From contig DMJQ01000145.1 in assembly GCA_003457065.1 (NCBI GenBank), positions 9,287 to 14,997 on the forward strand: DNA of 5,711 bases. The letters run 5' to 3'. A program made the translations under genes and the position numbers. Positions 1-5,169 of the stretch are shown one piece after another. The notes below the pieces were generated by a model. The model was not told where the DNA came from. It was given only the letters and a program-made list of their open reading frames with translations, and searched no databases. Position 1 is the stretch's first letter. The number at the start of each line of letters is the position of its first letter. The DNA comes from Clostridiales bacterium. Lineage in GTDB: Bacteria > Bacillota > Clostridia > Tissierellales > Sedimentibacteraceae.

Positions 1-822
1 GTCCGAAAATATTTCAGCTTCCTGACCTGTCTTTATTTTTCCTATATCAAATTCACTGACAGATACTTTCATTTGCAGCTTATCTAAGTTTTCAACCACA
101 AACATTGCCTTTTCGTTTTCAGTATCTTTCGCATATCTTCCAAGGTTTACATTTACTCTTGTTACGGTTCCGTCTATAGGACTTTTAATAAATACCTTGT
201 CTAAGTCTTCTTTTTTCTTTGCTAATTCCTGTTTCTGAATTTCAATACTCTTTATCTCAGCTGCGGTCAATACGATTTTTCCGTCAACCGCGTTGTAGCT
301 TTCCAGATTCTTTTTTGCTTCTTTAAGGCTGTTTTCTGTTTTTTCGAATGCTTCCTGTGTTATTATATCATTTTCAAACAGCTCTTTGTTCTGATTGTAG
401 CTTTTCTCCAATTCGGTAACACTGAGCAAAGCTTTCTCATACTCAACCTGCGCTGCTTTCAGCTTTTCCTGCTGCTCCATCTGCGCCAGCTGTATTTGAT
501 TTTCTTCGGTAGCAATCTGCTTCTCCAGTTCTTCACTGTCAAGCACTGCTAAAACCTGATCCTTTTGAACAATGTCCCCTTCCTTTACCTTTATATCTAT
601 GATTTCATAATTTAAAGGAGATACCACGTCAGCCTTTTCTATTCCCTCAAGCGGAGCCTTCACAGAGATTATCTGCTCGATTGTCTTTTTCTCCAAAGAT
701 AAAACATTTACTGCAATCTCAGCTTCACCTTTATTTGAGTTGAGAGCTGCATAGGCTACGACAGCTATAATCACAACAATCAAAAAAATTAATACTTTTT
801 TCTTTTTAAAAATATTCTTCAT
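1..822 (-). CDS. HlyD/MacA-type membrane fusion protein (efflux adaptor), C-terminus cut by window edge
   Basis: I translated 274 residues from the ATG at 822; the frame is still open at base 1. An AGGAGA ribosome binding site at 828-833 supports this start. Residues 1-9 are lysine-rich and 10-27 form one hydrophobic anchor (VLIFLIVVIIAVV...). Residues 65-95 are the first half of a biotinyl-lipoyl-like domain (VSPLNYEIIDIKVKEGDIV). Residues about 96-208 are Glu/Lys/Gln-rich helix, the expected coiled-coil hairpin. Residues 209-243 are the second lipoyl half (IKSPIDGTVTRVNVNLG), and 247-274 begin the beta-barrel domain. This order is diagnostic of periplasmic-adaptor-like proteins, which in Firmicutes are membrane anchored and normally precede MacB-like ABC transporter genes. 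Such genes would lie to the left, outside the window; this is inferred. About 100 or more residues are probably missing. The substrate cannot be told. It has its own promoter region, 168 bp from the sigma-like gene upstream. Confidence 0.9.
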   Translation of the reverse strand, partial: MKNIFKKKKVLIFLIVVIIAVVAYAALNSNKGEAEIAVNVLSLEKKTIEQIISVKAPLEGIEKADVVSPLNYEIIDIKVKEGDIVQKDQVLAVLDSEELEKQIATEENQIQLAQMEQQEKLKAAQVEYEKALLSVTELEKSYNQNKELFENDIITQEAFEKTENSLKEAKKNLESYNAVDGKIVLTAAEIKSIEIQKQELAKKKEDLDKVFIKSPIDGTVTRVNVNLGRYAKDTENEKAMFVVENLDKLQMKVSVSEFDIGKIKTGQEAEIFSD

Positions 823-850
823 TCTCTTCTCCTAAATATATATTAATAAT

Positions 851-879
851 AGTATACCAAGATTAGGCAAATCTCTTCC
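851..879 (-). promoter_or_regulatory. Putative promoter of the membrane fusion protein gene
   Basis: On the minus strand TATACT (851-856) is preceded by TGG, giving the extended -10 TGGTATACT. The hexamer at 17-bp spacing (874-879, GGAAGA) is a poor -35. The predicted transcription start near 844 would leave a leader of about 22 nt containing the AGGAGA site. A good -10 with a bad -35 suggests dependence on an activator or on an alternative sigma factor. Inferred from consensus matching only. Confidence 0.5.
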
Positions 880-887
880 ATAAGTTT

Positions 888-915
888 ACCTTACACTTTT
901 TCTTCAAACCTTACA
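888..915 (-). promoter_or_regulatory. Two TGTAAGGT direct repeats, 20-bp period: candidate activator site
   Basis: The octamer ACCTTACA on the plus strand (TGTAAGGT on the minus strand) occurs at 888-895 and again at 908-915, identical and exactly 20 bp apart, that is, on the same DNA face. The distal copy is also part of an inverted repeat, CTTAC/GTAAG, at 910-925. The repeats are centred near -47 and -67 relative to the predicted start of the membrane fusion protein transcript. Both LytTR regulators (short direct repeats about 21 bp apart) and OmpR-family regulators (direct repeats) use such layouts. Which protein binds is not visible. Confidence 0.45.
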
Positions 916-990
916 ATTTGGTAAGATTGTCAACAAGGACGACAACGCAGCACGACATCCTTAATTTTCTCGTCTGTATATACGGACACC

Positions 991-1416
991 TTATCCGTCA
1001 TTGGTTTTTTCAATTATTTGCCTTCTTGCCTTGTTAAGTTCCATGTAAAGTTCCTGCCTTGAATAATCCGATTCTGACACATCATCAATTTTAAAGCCAA
1101 ACACATCTCTCCACACGACGGCTGCCCTCCTTAACGGGTTAAGTGTCATCAATGCATTTTGAAATGAGCCTGCTTTAGAATTATTTTTTTCAGATATTCT
1201 TAATATGTAACTGTTATCACCGGCTTCCGACAAAAAAATCCTGCAAACTTCCCTGGCCGTGTCCCTGAGCACGTCAAAAGGTACTTTGTAAGACAGCTCA
1301 ACATCTGATGAAACACATTTTATCGCACTGAATGCCATATCAGCGGCTTTAGTTTCATCGCCGGCAAGCCTGAAAGCAATTGTATAAACTTTTTTAAAAT
1401 ACTCATTTACATCCAA
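991..1416 (-). CDS. Degenerate ECF sigma-70-like protein, 141 aa, TTG start
   Basis: The best start is TTG at 1416, because GGAGG (1424-1428) lies 7 nt before it; an upstream in-frame TTG at 1443 has no such site. Residues 10-33 (VYTIAFRLAGDETKAADMAF) resemble sigma region 2.1-2.2 of ECF factors, and 45-61 (PFDVLRDTAREVCRIFL) resemble the 'W-L-x-x-I-A-R-N' part of region 2. After a linker at about 62-83, residues 85-135 match region 4: QNALMTLNPLRRAAVVWRDV, then a helix-turn-helix ending in ELNKARRQI. Compared with the usual region 4 the turn is about one residue short and lacks the common LGIS motif. Region 2.4, which reads the -10, is poorly conserved. ECF factors are usually 160-200 residues, so this one is short. 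It may be a true divergent sigma factor, or a sigma-derived regulator that binds DNA or RNA polymerase without full promoter recognition. It follows the kinase gene after 105 bp on the same strand. No anti-sigma gene is visible. Confidence 0.7.
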   Translation of the reverse strand: MDVNEYFKKVYTIAFRLAGDETKAADMAFSAIKCVSSDVELSYKVPFDVLRDTAREVCRIFLSEAGDNSYILRISEKNNSKAGSFQNALMTLNPLRRAAVVWRDVFGFKIDDVSESDYSRQELYMELNKARRQIIEKTNDG

Positions 1417-1423
1417 GACCGTT

Positions 1424-1428
1424 CCTCC
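1424..1428 (-). promoter_or_regulatory. Ribosome binding site that decides the TTG start
   Basis: GGAGG on the minus strand, 7 nt before the TTG at 1416. It lies inside the longer reading frame that begins at 1443, so translation from 1443 is unlikely. Confidence 0.7.
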
Positions 1429-1467
1429 GTCATTAAAAAACAAAATAATACAAGCCTATATTATCAT

Positions 1468-1505
1468 AAAAATATTAATTGTGCGGAGATTTGTAATAAT
1501 TAATA
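1468..1505 (-). terminator. Weak AT-only hairpin with T-run between kinase and sigma-like gene
   Basis: TATTAATT (1473-1480) and AATTAATA (1498-1505) are perfect 8-bp arms around a 17-nt loop. On the minus strand a run of five T follows (1472-1468). The layout is that of an intrinsic terminator, but the stem has no GC pair and a long loop, so it would be weak at best. It could allow partial read-through from the kinase gene into the sigma-like gene, or be chance in AT-rich DNA. Confidence 0.25.
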
Positions 1506-1521
1506 CACGTTCATGTAAAAA

Positions 1522-2826
1522 CTAAAAAGTTTTCGCACTATAAGCCTGATTGTAAATAAGTACATCGGCATAAAACATATGGCTGCTGTGGCGTACTTCT
1601 ATTACACCATTGTATTTTTCAATAGATTTCCTCACGCTGCTTAACCCCATGCCGTGATTTTCTTTGCTGTCCTTGGTTGTAGCAAGACTTCCTTTGTCAT
1701 AATTTAATCTTCCGTCAAAAGAATTGGAAATGCTTATATAAAGCACATTCCTATCCAGCTCCGCAGATATGTTAATAATTTTCTCCTTGCTGCATCCTGA
1801 CGCTCCTTCAATGGCATTGTCAAGAAGGTTTCCCAAAACCACGCTTAAATCAAAAGGCAGGATATTCAGTTTCTCCGGAACATTAATGGTGATTTCTGTT
1901 TTTATTCCCAATTTACATGATTTGTGAAGCTTGTAATTTAATATGCTGTCAATTTCGGGATTCCCCGATTTTGAGTATTCGTCCGGATAATCGATGCCTT
2001 TAAAGACGCTGTCAATATAGTCGGCAGCCTTTTTGTTTTCATTGTTATCGATCAGCGTTTTAAGCGAAAGAGCATGGTTCCTTATATCATGCCTAAATAC
2101 CTTCAGGTTTTCCTGAGACTGCTTTATAATTTCAAGCTGCTTTAAATATGCACAGTTCTGCTGCGTCAGGAGTGCCTTCTCCATTTTTTCGTCATAGGAT
2201 TTCATGAGGACATCGTACAGATAGAAAACAAACACATTAATTACAAACAGTATCACTATGCTTATTATCACTTCCGTCAAATTACCGTAACTGACTTTCA
2301 TGATCATCATGAGTGCTGAAATCAATGTGCCTGCAGGTATTACGAATATCGAAAGCCAGTGAAGTGATGAAACCTTGACGTCATTCTTAGCTAATTTAAA
2401 GTTGGATAAAAACAGCATTACATTGTATGTTATTATCTTTATGGATATTAATGCCGCAATCAATTCCAAGTCTGCGTTCTTTGATGCTATGTTTATGTGG
2501 AAATACTGCATTGCAAGCATCACAACGGACTCTATTGTCATGAGAATCATATAAATTGAAAGTGTGGCAATCATCTTTCTCTTCAAAGTTGATTCATAAT
2601 TAAAAGTAAGCAGTAAAAACATTATTAAATTAGAAATGACATTGATTGCCGGTTCACCAAAGACCAGAAACAATAAATCTATTGTGAAATAATACAGCAG
2701 GTACGAGGCAATTTCAATTTTTCTGTCCGTTTCCGTGCGGTCGAAAAAAATGTTCATATATCTGTAAATCACATATGTGCCAAAAGCATTAGTAATTAAA
2801 TATACCGTGGTTACACTATTTGTCAT
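1522..2826 (-). CDS. Agr-like GHKL sensor histidine kinase (membrane), 434 aa
   Basis: The ATG at 2826 is chosen because AGAGGA lies 6 nt before it and it overlaps the end of the regulator gene by 11 bp, typical of translational coupling; an in-frame start 36 bp upstream has no such support. The N-terminal half is a polytopic membrane domain with about six hydrophobic segments (roughly 5-25, 42-57, 62-76, 86-108, 120-141, 157-177, 185-206), as in AgrC-type peptide sensors. A short helix leads to the phospho-acceptor box FRHDIRNH with His246. The C-terminal ATP-binding domain has an N box (LGNLLDNAIEGA, Asn333 and Asn337) and a glycine box HGMGLSSVRKSIEKYNG at 391-407. All residues needed for autophosphorylation appear present. 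By family it should phosphorylate the adjacent LytTR regulator. The ligand is unknown: cyclic or linear peptides are the rule for AgrC-like kinases, but no peptide gene is seen here. Confidence 0.93.
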   Translation of the reverse strand: MTNSVTTVYLITNAFGTYVIYRYMNIFFDRTETDRKIEIASYLLYYFTIDLLFLVFGEPAINVISNLIMFLLLTFNYESTLKRKMIATLSIYMILMTIESVVMLAMQYFHINIASKNADLELIAALISIKIITYNVMLFLSNFKLAKNDVKVSSLHWLSIFVIPAGTLISALMMIMKVSYGNLTEVIISIVILFVINVFVFYLYDVLMKSYDEKMEKALLTQQNCAYLKQLEIIKQSQENLKVFRHDIRNHALSLKTLIDNNENKKAADYIDSVFKGIDYPDEYSKSGNPEIDSILNYKLHKSCKLGIKTEITINVPEKLNILPFDLSVVLGNLLDNAIEGASGCSKEKIINISAELDRNVLYISISNSFDGRLNYDKGSLATTKDSKENHGMGLSSVRKSIEKYNGVIEVRHSSHMFYADVLIYNQAYSAKTF

Positions 2827-3544
2827 GGCGCATCCTCTGCTTTCTCTGCATAAGCTTTTCACGGACCGCCTTCCTGTTGTTCTGACTTATTGTCAGCACC
2901 TGACCGTTGGACATTTTCACATATTCATAAGTGTATTCGGTTACGTGGTTGAAATTTATCAGATATGATTTATGTATCATAATAAAATCACGGTTGGCTA
3001 TCTGTTCTTCCACCAAGGATAATTTTCCGTAAAAGCTCTTTGTTTCATCGCTCAATACTATGTTGACCTTTCTCCCGTGGCTTTCAAAATACAGAATGTC
3101 GCTTACCGGTACGCTGAACGTAACATTGCTGTTCTTATATTCAAAAAAATTATTTTCTTTATCCAGCAGCTTTACCGCTGTTAACAAAACAGCTGTCATT
3201 TTTTCTTTACTAAATGGCTTTATCAGAAAATTGAGAGGTCTTACGTCAAACAGCTCCACTGCATAGCTTTCCTTGCATGAAATATACACTATCTGTGTAA
3301 GCTCATCATTTAATTCATCACGAATCTTTTTTCCTACTTCAATCCCGTTTATCTGAGGCAGCTCAATATCGAGAAATATCAAATCGAAATAATTGTCCCT
3401 CATGAGAGATTCGCACAGTTCTTCACCCGAATAATAAACCTCCGTTTCAATCTCCTGATCTATGTCTTTGCCTATTTCATCCAGTATGTTTTCCAGCTGC
3501 CTGCATATTATCTTTTCATCATCGCAAATAGCAATACTTAACAT
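2816..3544 (-). CDS. LytTR-family response regulator (AgrA/LytR type), 242 aa
   Basis: The receiver domain covers about residues 1-125: acidic pair Asp8-Asp9 (AICDDE), phospho-acceptor Asp59 (IFLDIELP), Ser89 (VYISCKES) and Lys109 (LIKPFSKE). The LytTR DNA-binding domain covers about 135-236, with the family signatures ILYFESHGRKVNI and DFIMIHKSYLINFNHV. Length is normal for the family. LytTR proteins bind pairs of short direct repeats about 21 bp apart and activate transcription, often of their own operon and of peptide, bacteriocin or transporter genes. The start ATG at 3544 has a modest GGGGA site before it. The stop overlaps the start of the kinase gene, so the two are one operon. A promoter with the core TGGTATACT lies just upstream. 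Candidate targets are its own promoter and the TGTAAGGT repeats at 888-915; neither is shown. Confidence 0.94.
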   Translation of the reverse strand: MLSIAICDDEKIICRQLENILDEIGKDIDQEIETEVYYSGEELCESLMRDNYFDLIFLDIELPQINGIEVGKKIRDELNDELTQIVYISCKESYAVELFDVRPLNFLIKPFSKEKMTAVLLTAVKLLDKENNFFEYKNSNVTFSVPVSDILYFESHGRKVNIVLSDETKSFYGKLSLVEEQIANRDFIMIHKSYLINFNHVTEYTYEYVKMSNGQVLTISQNNRKAVREKLMQRKQRMRHDK

Positions 3545-3580
3545 ATTATCCCCGCTTTACTTAACATTACAATACAAGTA

Positions 3581-3609
3581 AGTATACCATATAAAGGCGC
3601 ATGATTCAT
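3581..3609 (-). promoter_or_regulatory. Putative promoter of the LytTR regulator-kinase operon
   Basis: The minus strand reads TGGTATACT, an extended -10 with TATACT at 3581-3586. The hexamer at 17-bp spacing (3604-3609, ATGAAT) matches 3 of 6 consensus -35 bases. The predicted start near 3574 gives a leader of about 30 nt. The same nine-base core occurs in front of the membrane fusion protein gene. Confidence 0.5.
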
Positions 3610-3632
3610 CTGTTCTTTTACATTTTATTGAA

Positions 3633-3739
3633 GGATACATTTTCATGACAGACTGTATCCGCCTGCTGCCGATTAACCTGAAATCAGCCTCTGCCGCCCA
3701 CGTCCGCGGCAGGATATATCTGTCTCTGCTTTTGAGACA
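3633..3739. other. Cluster of three hairpins, possible structured RNA or repeat remnant
   Basis: Plus-strand inverted repeats: GGATACA (3633-3639) with TGTATCC (3654-3660), 7 bp and a 14-nt loop; CTGCCGC (3691-3697) with GCGGCAG (3706-3712), 7 bp and an 8-nt loop; TGTCTC (3721-3726) with GAGACA (3734-3739), 6 bp and a 7-nt loop. A second copy of CTGCCG at 3666-3671 could pair with the same CGGCAG (3707-3712), so two mutually exclusive folds are possible. The block is more GC-rich than its flanks. It lies upstream of the predicted regulator promoter, so it would not be in that leader unless a more distal promoter exists. I do not recognise a known riboswitch or RNA family. Confidence 0.4.
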
Positions 3740-3897
3740 TACTGCATCTTTTGGGAATCTAAACCTATTCATATTTTACTGCAGTTAATTTATTTAATTA
3801 TTAAAATTACATTAAATATTCATTAAAAGAATTTTTAATCATCCGACTTTATCATTCGTGAATTCAGCAATTTTGAAAAAACATATTTCCGACAGAA

Positions 3898-3926
3898 GTT
3901 ACAATCTCGCATCTTCCTCATATAAT
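3898..3926 (+). promoter_or_regulatory. Putative sigma-A promoter of the SIMPL gene
   Basis: A perfect -10 TATAAT (3921-3926) sits 17 bp after GTTACA (3898-3903), which matches 4 of 6 -35 bases. The predicted start near 3933 gives a leader of about 24 nt with the AAAGGTGG ribosome binding site at 3942-3949. Confidence 0.6.
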
Positions 3927-3956
3927 GAATATAAATATTAGAAAGGTGGTTTATTC

Positions 3957-4586
3957 ATGGCAAACTATTACACCGACAACAACTTACATAACAGGACAAT
4001 GACACTCACGGGACAGGGGCAGGTAACCGCTGTTCCCAATATTGTCGTAATTCGTTTAGGCGTTCAGACATCCGGAAAAGATTTAGCTCCCATACAAGCC
4101 GAAAATGCTCAGATAACACAGTCAATAATTCAGGCTCTCCGCCTCATGGGCATTACGGATATTAAAACATTTCAATATTCTATAGACAAAGTGTATGATT
4201 ATGAAAACGGAAGGCAGACAGAAAGCGGCTACTTAGTCCGCAATGTTTTGGAAATCAGGACATCAAACCTGGATATGGCAGGAAATATAATTGATACGGC
4301 TGTTGATTCGGGGGCAAATATTGTTGATTTAATTTCTTTTGATATCTCAAACAGAGAATATTATTACCAGCAGGCTCTCAATGCCGCCGTAATGAATGCC
4401 ATGCAGAAAGCAAAATCAATCGCAATGAATATGGGAATTCAGGCCGATCCTATTCCTGTGCGCATCACAGAAACCAGCACAATGCCCATCCAGCCTTACT
4501 ACAGGCAGGAGCTTGCTGCCGCAACACCAATTTTGCCCGGCAACGTAAATATCCAGGCATCTGTAACCATGGATTTTGCATTTTAA
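3957..4586 (+). CDS. SIMPL domain (DUF541) protein, 209 aa, apparently cytoplasmic
   Basis: The start ATG at 3957 follows AAAGGTGG by 7 nt. The family signature opens at residues 15-35 (MTLTGQGQVTAVPNIVVIRL), followed by GVQTSGKDLAPIQAENAQIT with a long helix to about 64. A central beta part has DYENGRQTESGYLVRNVLEI (81-100), then IIDTAVDSGANIVDLISFDI (111-130). The C-terminal part has YYYQQALNAAVMNAMQKAKS (135-154), a GIQADPIPVRITE stretch, and a last strand at 197-209. This is the whole SIMPL/DUF541 fold at usual length. Many relatives, such as E. coli YggE, have a signal peptide and are linked to oxidative stress. Here residues 1-14 (MANYYTDNNLHNRT) are polar, so no export signal is present. 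The biochemical function of the family is not established. The gene stands alone with its own promoter and ends at the shared hairpin. Confidence 0.9.
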   Translation: MANYYTDNNLHNRTMTLTGQGQVTAVPNIVVIRLGVQTSGKDLAPIQAENAQITQSIIQALRLMGITDIKTFQYSIDKVYDYENGRQTESGYLVRNVLEIRTSNLDMAGNIIDTAVDSGANIVDLISFDISNREYYYQQALNAAVMNAMQKAKSIAMNMGIQADPIPVRITETSTMPIQPYYRQELAAATPILPGNVNIQASVTMDFAF

Positions 4587-4609
4587 AAAGGCTGCCTTGC
4601 GGCAGCCTT
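4585..4609 (-). terminator. Intrinsic terminator between convergent SIMPL and TPR genes
   Basis: AAGGCTGCC (4588-4596), loop TTGC, GGCAGCCTT (4601-4609): a perfect 9-bp GC-rich stem. Read on the minus strand it is followed by five T (4589-4585, partly within the stem base) and fits termination of the TPR transcript. On the plus strand it begins one base after the SIMPL stop codon, but is followed by CAGACC rather than a T-run, so it is less standard for that direction. Confidence 0.8.
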
Positions 4610-4659
4610 CAGACCGATGACATAAATTATTATTTCATCATAAGCTGAGTGTAAAGATT

Positions 4660-4986
4660 TCATGAGTTTAAATCTGATTCATCATAAGCCCACTTTCCTT
4701 TAGGATAAAAATTTCCGAAGCACTCCAGATTGTATCTTGCCGGAAAGTATGCCGGATCAAGAGCATATGATGCACGAAAATGCTTCATTGCAGTAACATG
4801 GTCACCTTGTGCTTCAAGCAGCAAGCCAAGCAGATTGTGAGGCTCGGGTGAATGCGGATATTTTCCCATTGCATTTTTAATCAGTGATTCGCATTCAATA
4901 TATTTATTCTGCTCTACATATCCTCTGATTTCCATGCACAGCTCGATTAACTCTTTTCGATCTTCCAACATATTTATTTGTTTCAT
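4660..4986 (-). CDS. Small TPR-repeat protein, 108 aa
   Basis: The start ATG at 4986 is preceded by GGAGGG (4995-5000) at 8 nt, a strong site. Residues 47-78 form a clear tetratricopeptide repeat (PEPHNLLGLLLEAQGDHVTA then MKHFRASYALDP) with the usual small residues in both helices and the closing proline. Residues 13-46 form a looser first repeat, and 79-88 look like a capping helix. No signal peptide or membrane segment is seen, so it is probably a cytoplasmic protein-protein interaction module. Two repeats are few for a stable TPR domain. No enzymatic domain is attached, and neither neighbour indicates its partner. It has 183 bp of upstream DNA with inverted repeats, so it is probably transcribed alone and ended by the hairpin at 4585-4609. 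Confidence 0.85.
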   Translation of the reverse strand: MKQINMLEDRKELIELCMEIRGYVEQNKYIECESLIKNAMGKYPHSPEPHNLLGLLLEAQGDHVTAMKHFRASYALDPAYFPARYNLECFGNFYPKGKWAYDESDLNS

Positions 4987-5016
4987 TGTTTTATCCCTCC
5001 ATAAATAATCTTAGGA

Positions 5017-5072
5017 TGAAACCACACTTGTTTCACATGTCTTTCTTTCAGAGAAACAATTTTAATAGTTTC
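5017..5072. promoter_or_regulatory. Two GAAAC/GTTTC inverted repeats upstream of the TPR gene
   Basis: TGAAAC (5017-5022) and GTTTCA (5030-5035) form 6-bp arms around 7 nt. GAAAC (5053-5057) and GTTTC (5068-5072) form 5-bp arms around 10 nt. The left arms start about 35 bp apart. Both lie between the TPR start codon and the possible -10 at 5098-5103, so they could be operators or RNA hairpins in the leader. The binding factor is not known. Confidence 0.4.
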
Positions 5073-5097
5073 ATTGAAAAATCAATCTTACAAATCA

Positions 5098-5103
5098 ATT
5101 ATA
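5098..5103 (-). promoter_or_regulatory. Possible -10 element for the TPR gene
   Basis: The minus strand has a perfect TATAAT here. The hexamer at 17 bp (TACATC) is poor, and a better TTGACT lies only 10 bp upstream, too close to serve as its -35. The implied leader would be about 105 nt and would include both GAAAC/GTTTC inverted repeats. Confidence 0.3.
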
Positions 5104-5169
5104 GCGATTATTGAGTCAAGGATGTATTAAGGAAATAATCAAAAAGGTAAAGATTGTATCAAGATCAAA

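Larger units (their letters stand above)
3545..3956. other. 412-bp divergent intergenic region with promoters at both ends and a hairpin block
   Basis: No convincing protein gene lies here. The right part (about 3773-3890) is very AT-rich. The centre (3633-3739) is markedly richer in GC and holds three hairpins, described separately. The left end carries the regulator promoter and the right end the SIMPL promoter. In the AT-rich part CATTAAA occurs at 3810-3816 and 3821-3827, an 11-bp period. Open frames at 3557-3772 (minus) and 3645-3788 (plus, 47 codons) run through the hairpin block but have no recognisable product. Confidence 0.7.

Noticed and set aside
927..932. TTGACA on the minus strand, considered as the -35 of the adaptor promoter
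   Set aside because: No -10-like hexamer lies 16-18 bp downstream; the only good -10 (851-856) is about 70 bp away.
914..960. 15-codon minus-strand frame (ATG near 957) before the adaptor gene, considered as a leader peptide
   Set aside because: The nearest purine run (AAGG) abuts the ATG, and no attenuator-like hairpin with a T-run follows.
1431..1433. ATG on the minus strand just before the sigma-like gene
   Set aside because: It opens a frame of only 8 codons in another phase and the ribosome binding site lies inside it, so it does not start the gene.
1522..2862. Longer kinase frame starting 36 bp upstream of the chosen ATG
   Set aside because: The extra 12 residues (MKSLCRESRGCA) are polar, overlap the regulator gene further and lack a ribosome binding site, while the ATG at 2826 has AGAGGA in place.
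2777..2968. 63-residue plus-strand frame
   Set aside because: It lies opposite the regulator-kinase junction, both well-supported genes, and has no family resemblance.
3060..3266. 68-residue plus-strand frame
   Set aside because: It is antisense to the LytTR regulator, whose receiver and DNA-binding motifs are clear in the other strand.
3557..3772. 71-residue open frame on the minus strand between the regulator gene and the AT-rich region
   Set aside because: It has no ribosome binding site before its ATG, no recognisable domain, runs through the three hairpins and over the predicted regulator promoter, and its composition (many Arg, Cys, Tyr, Trp) does not look like a natural protein.
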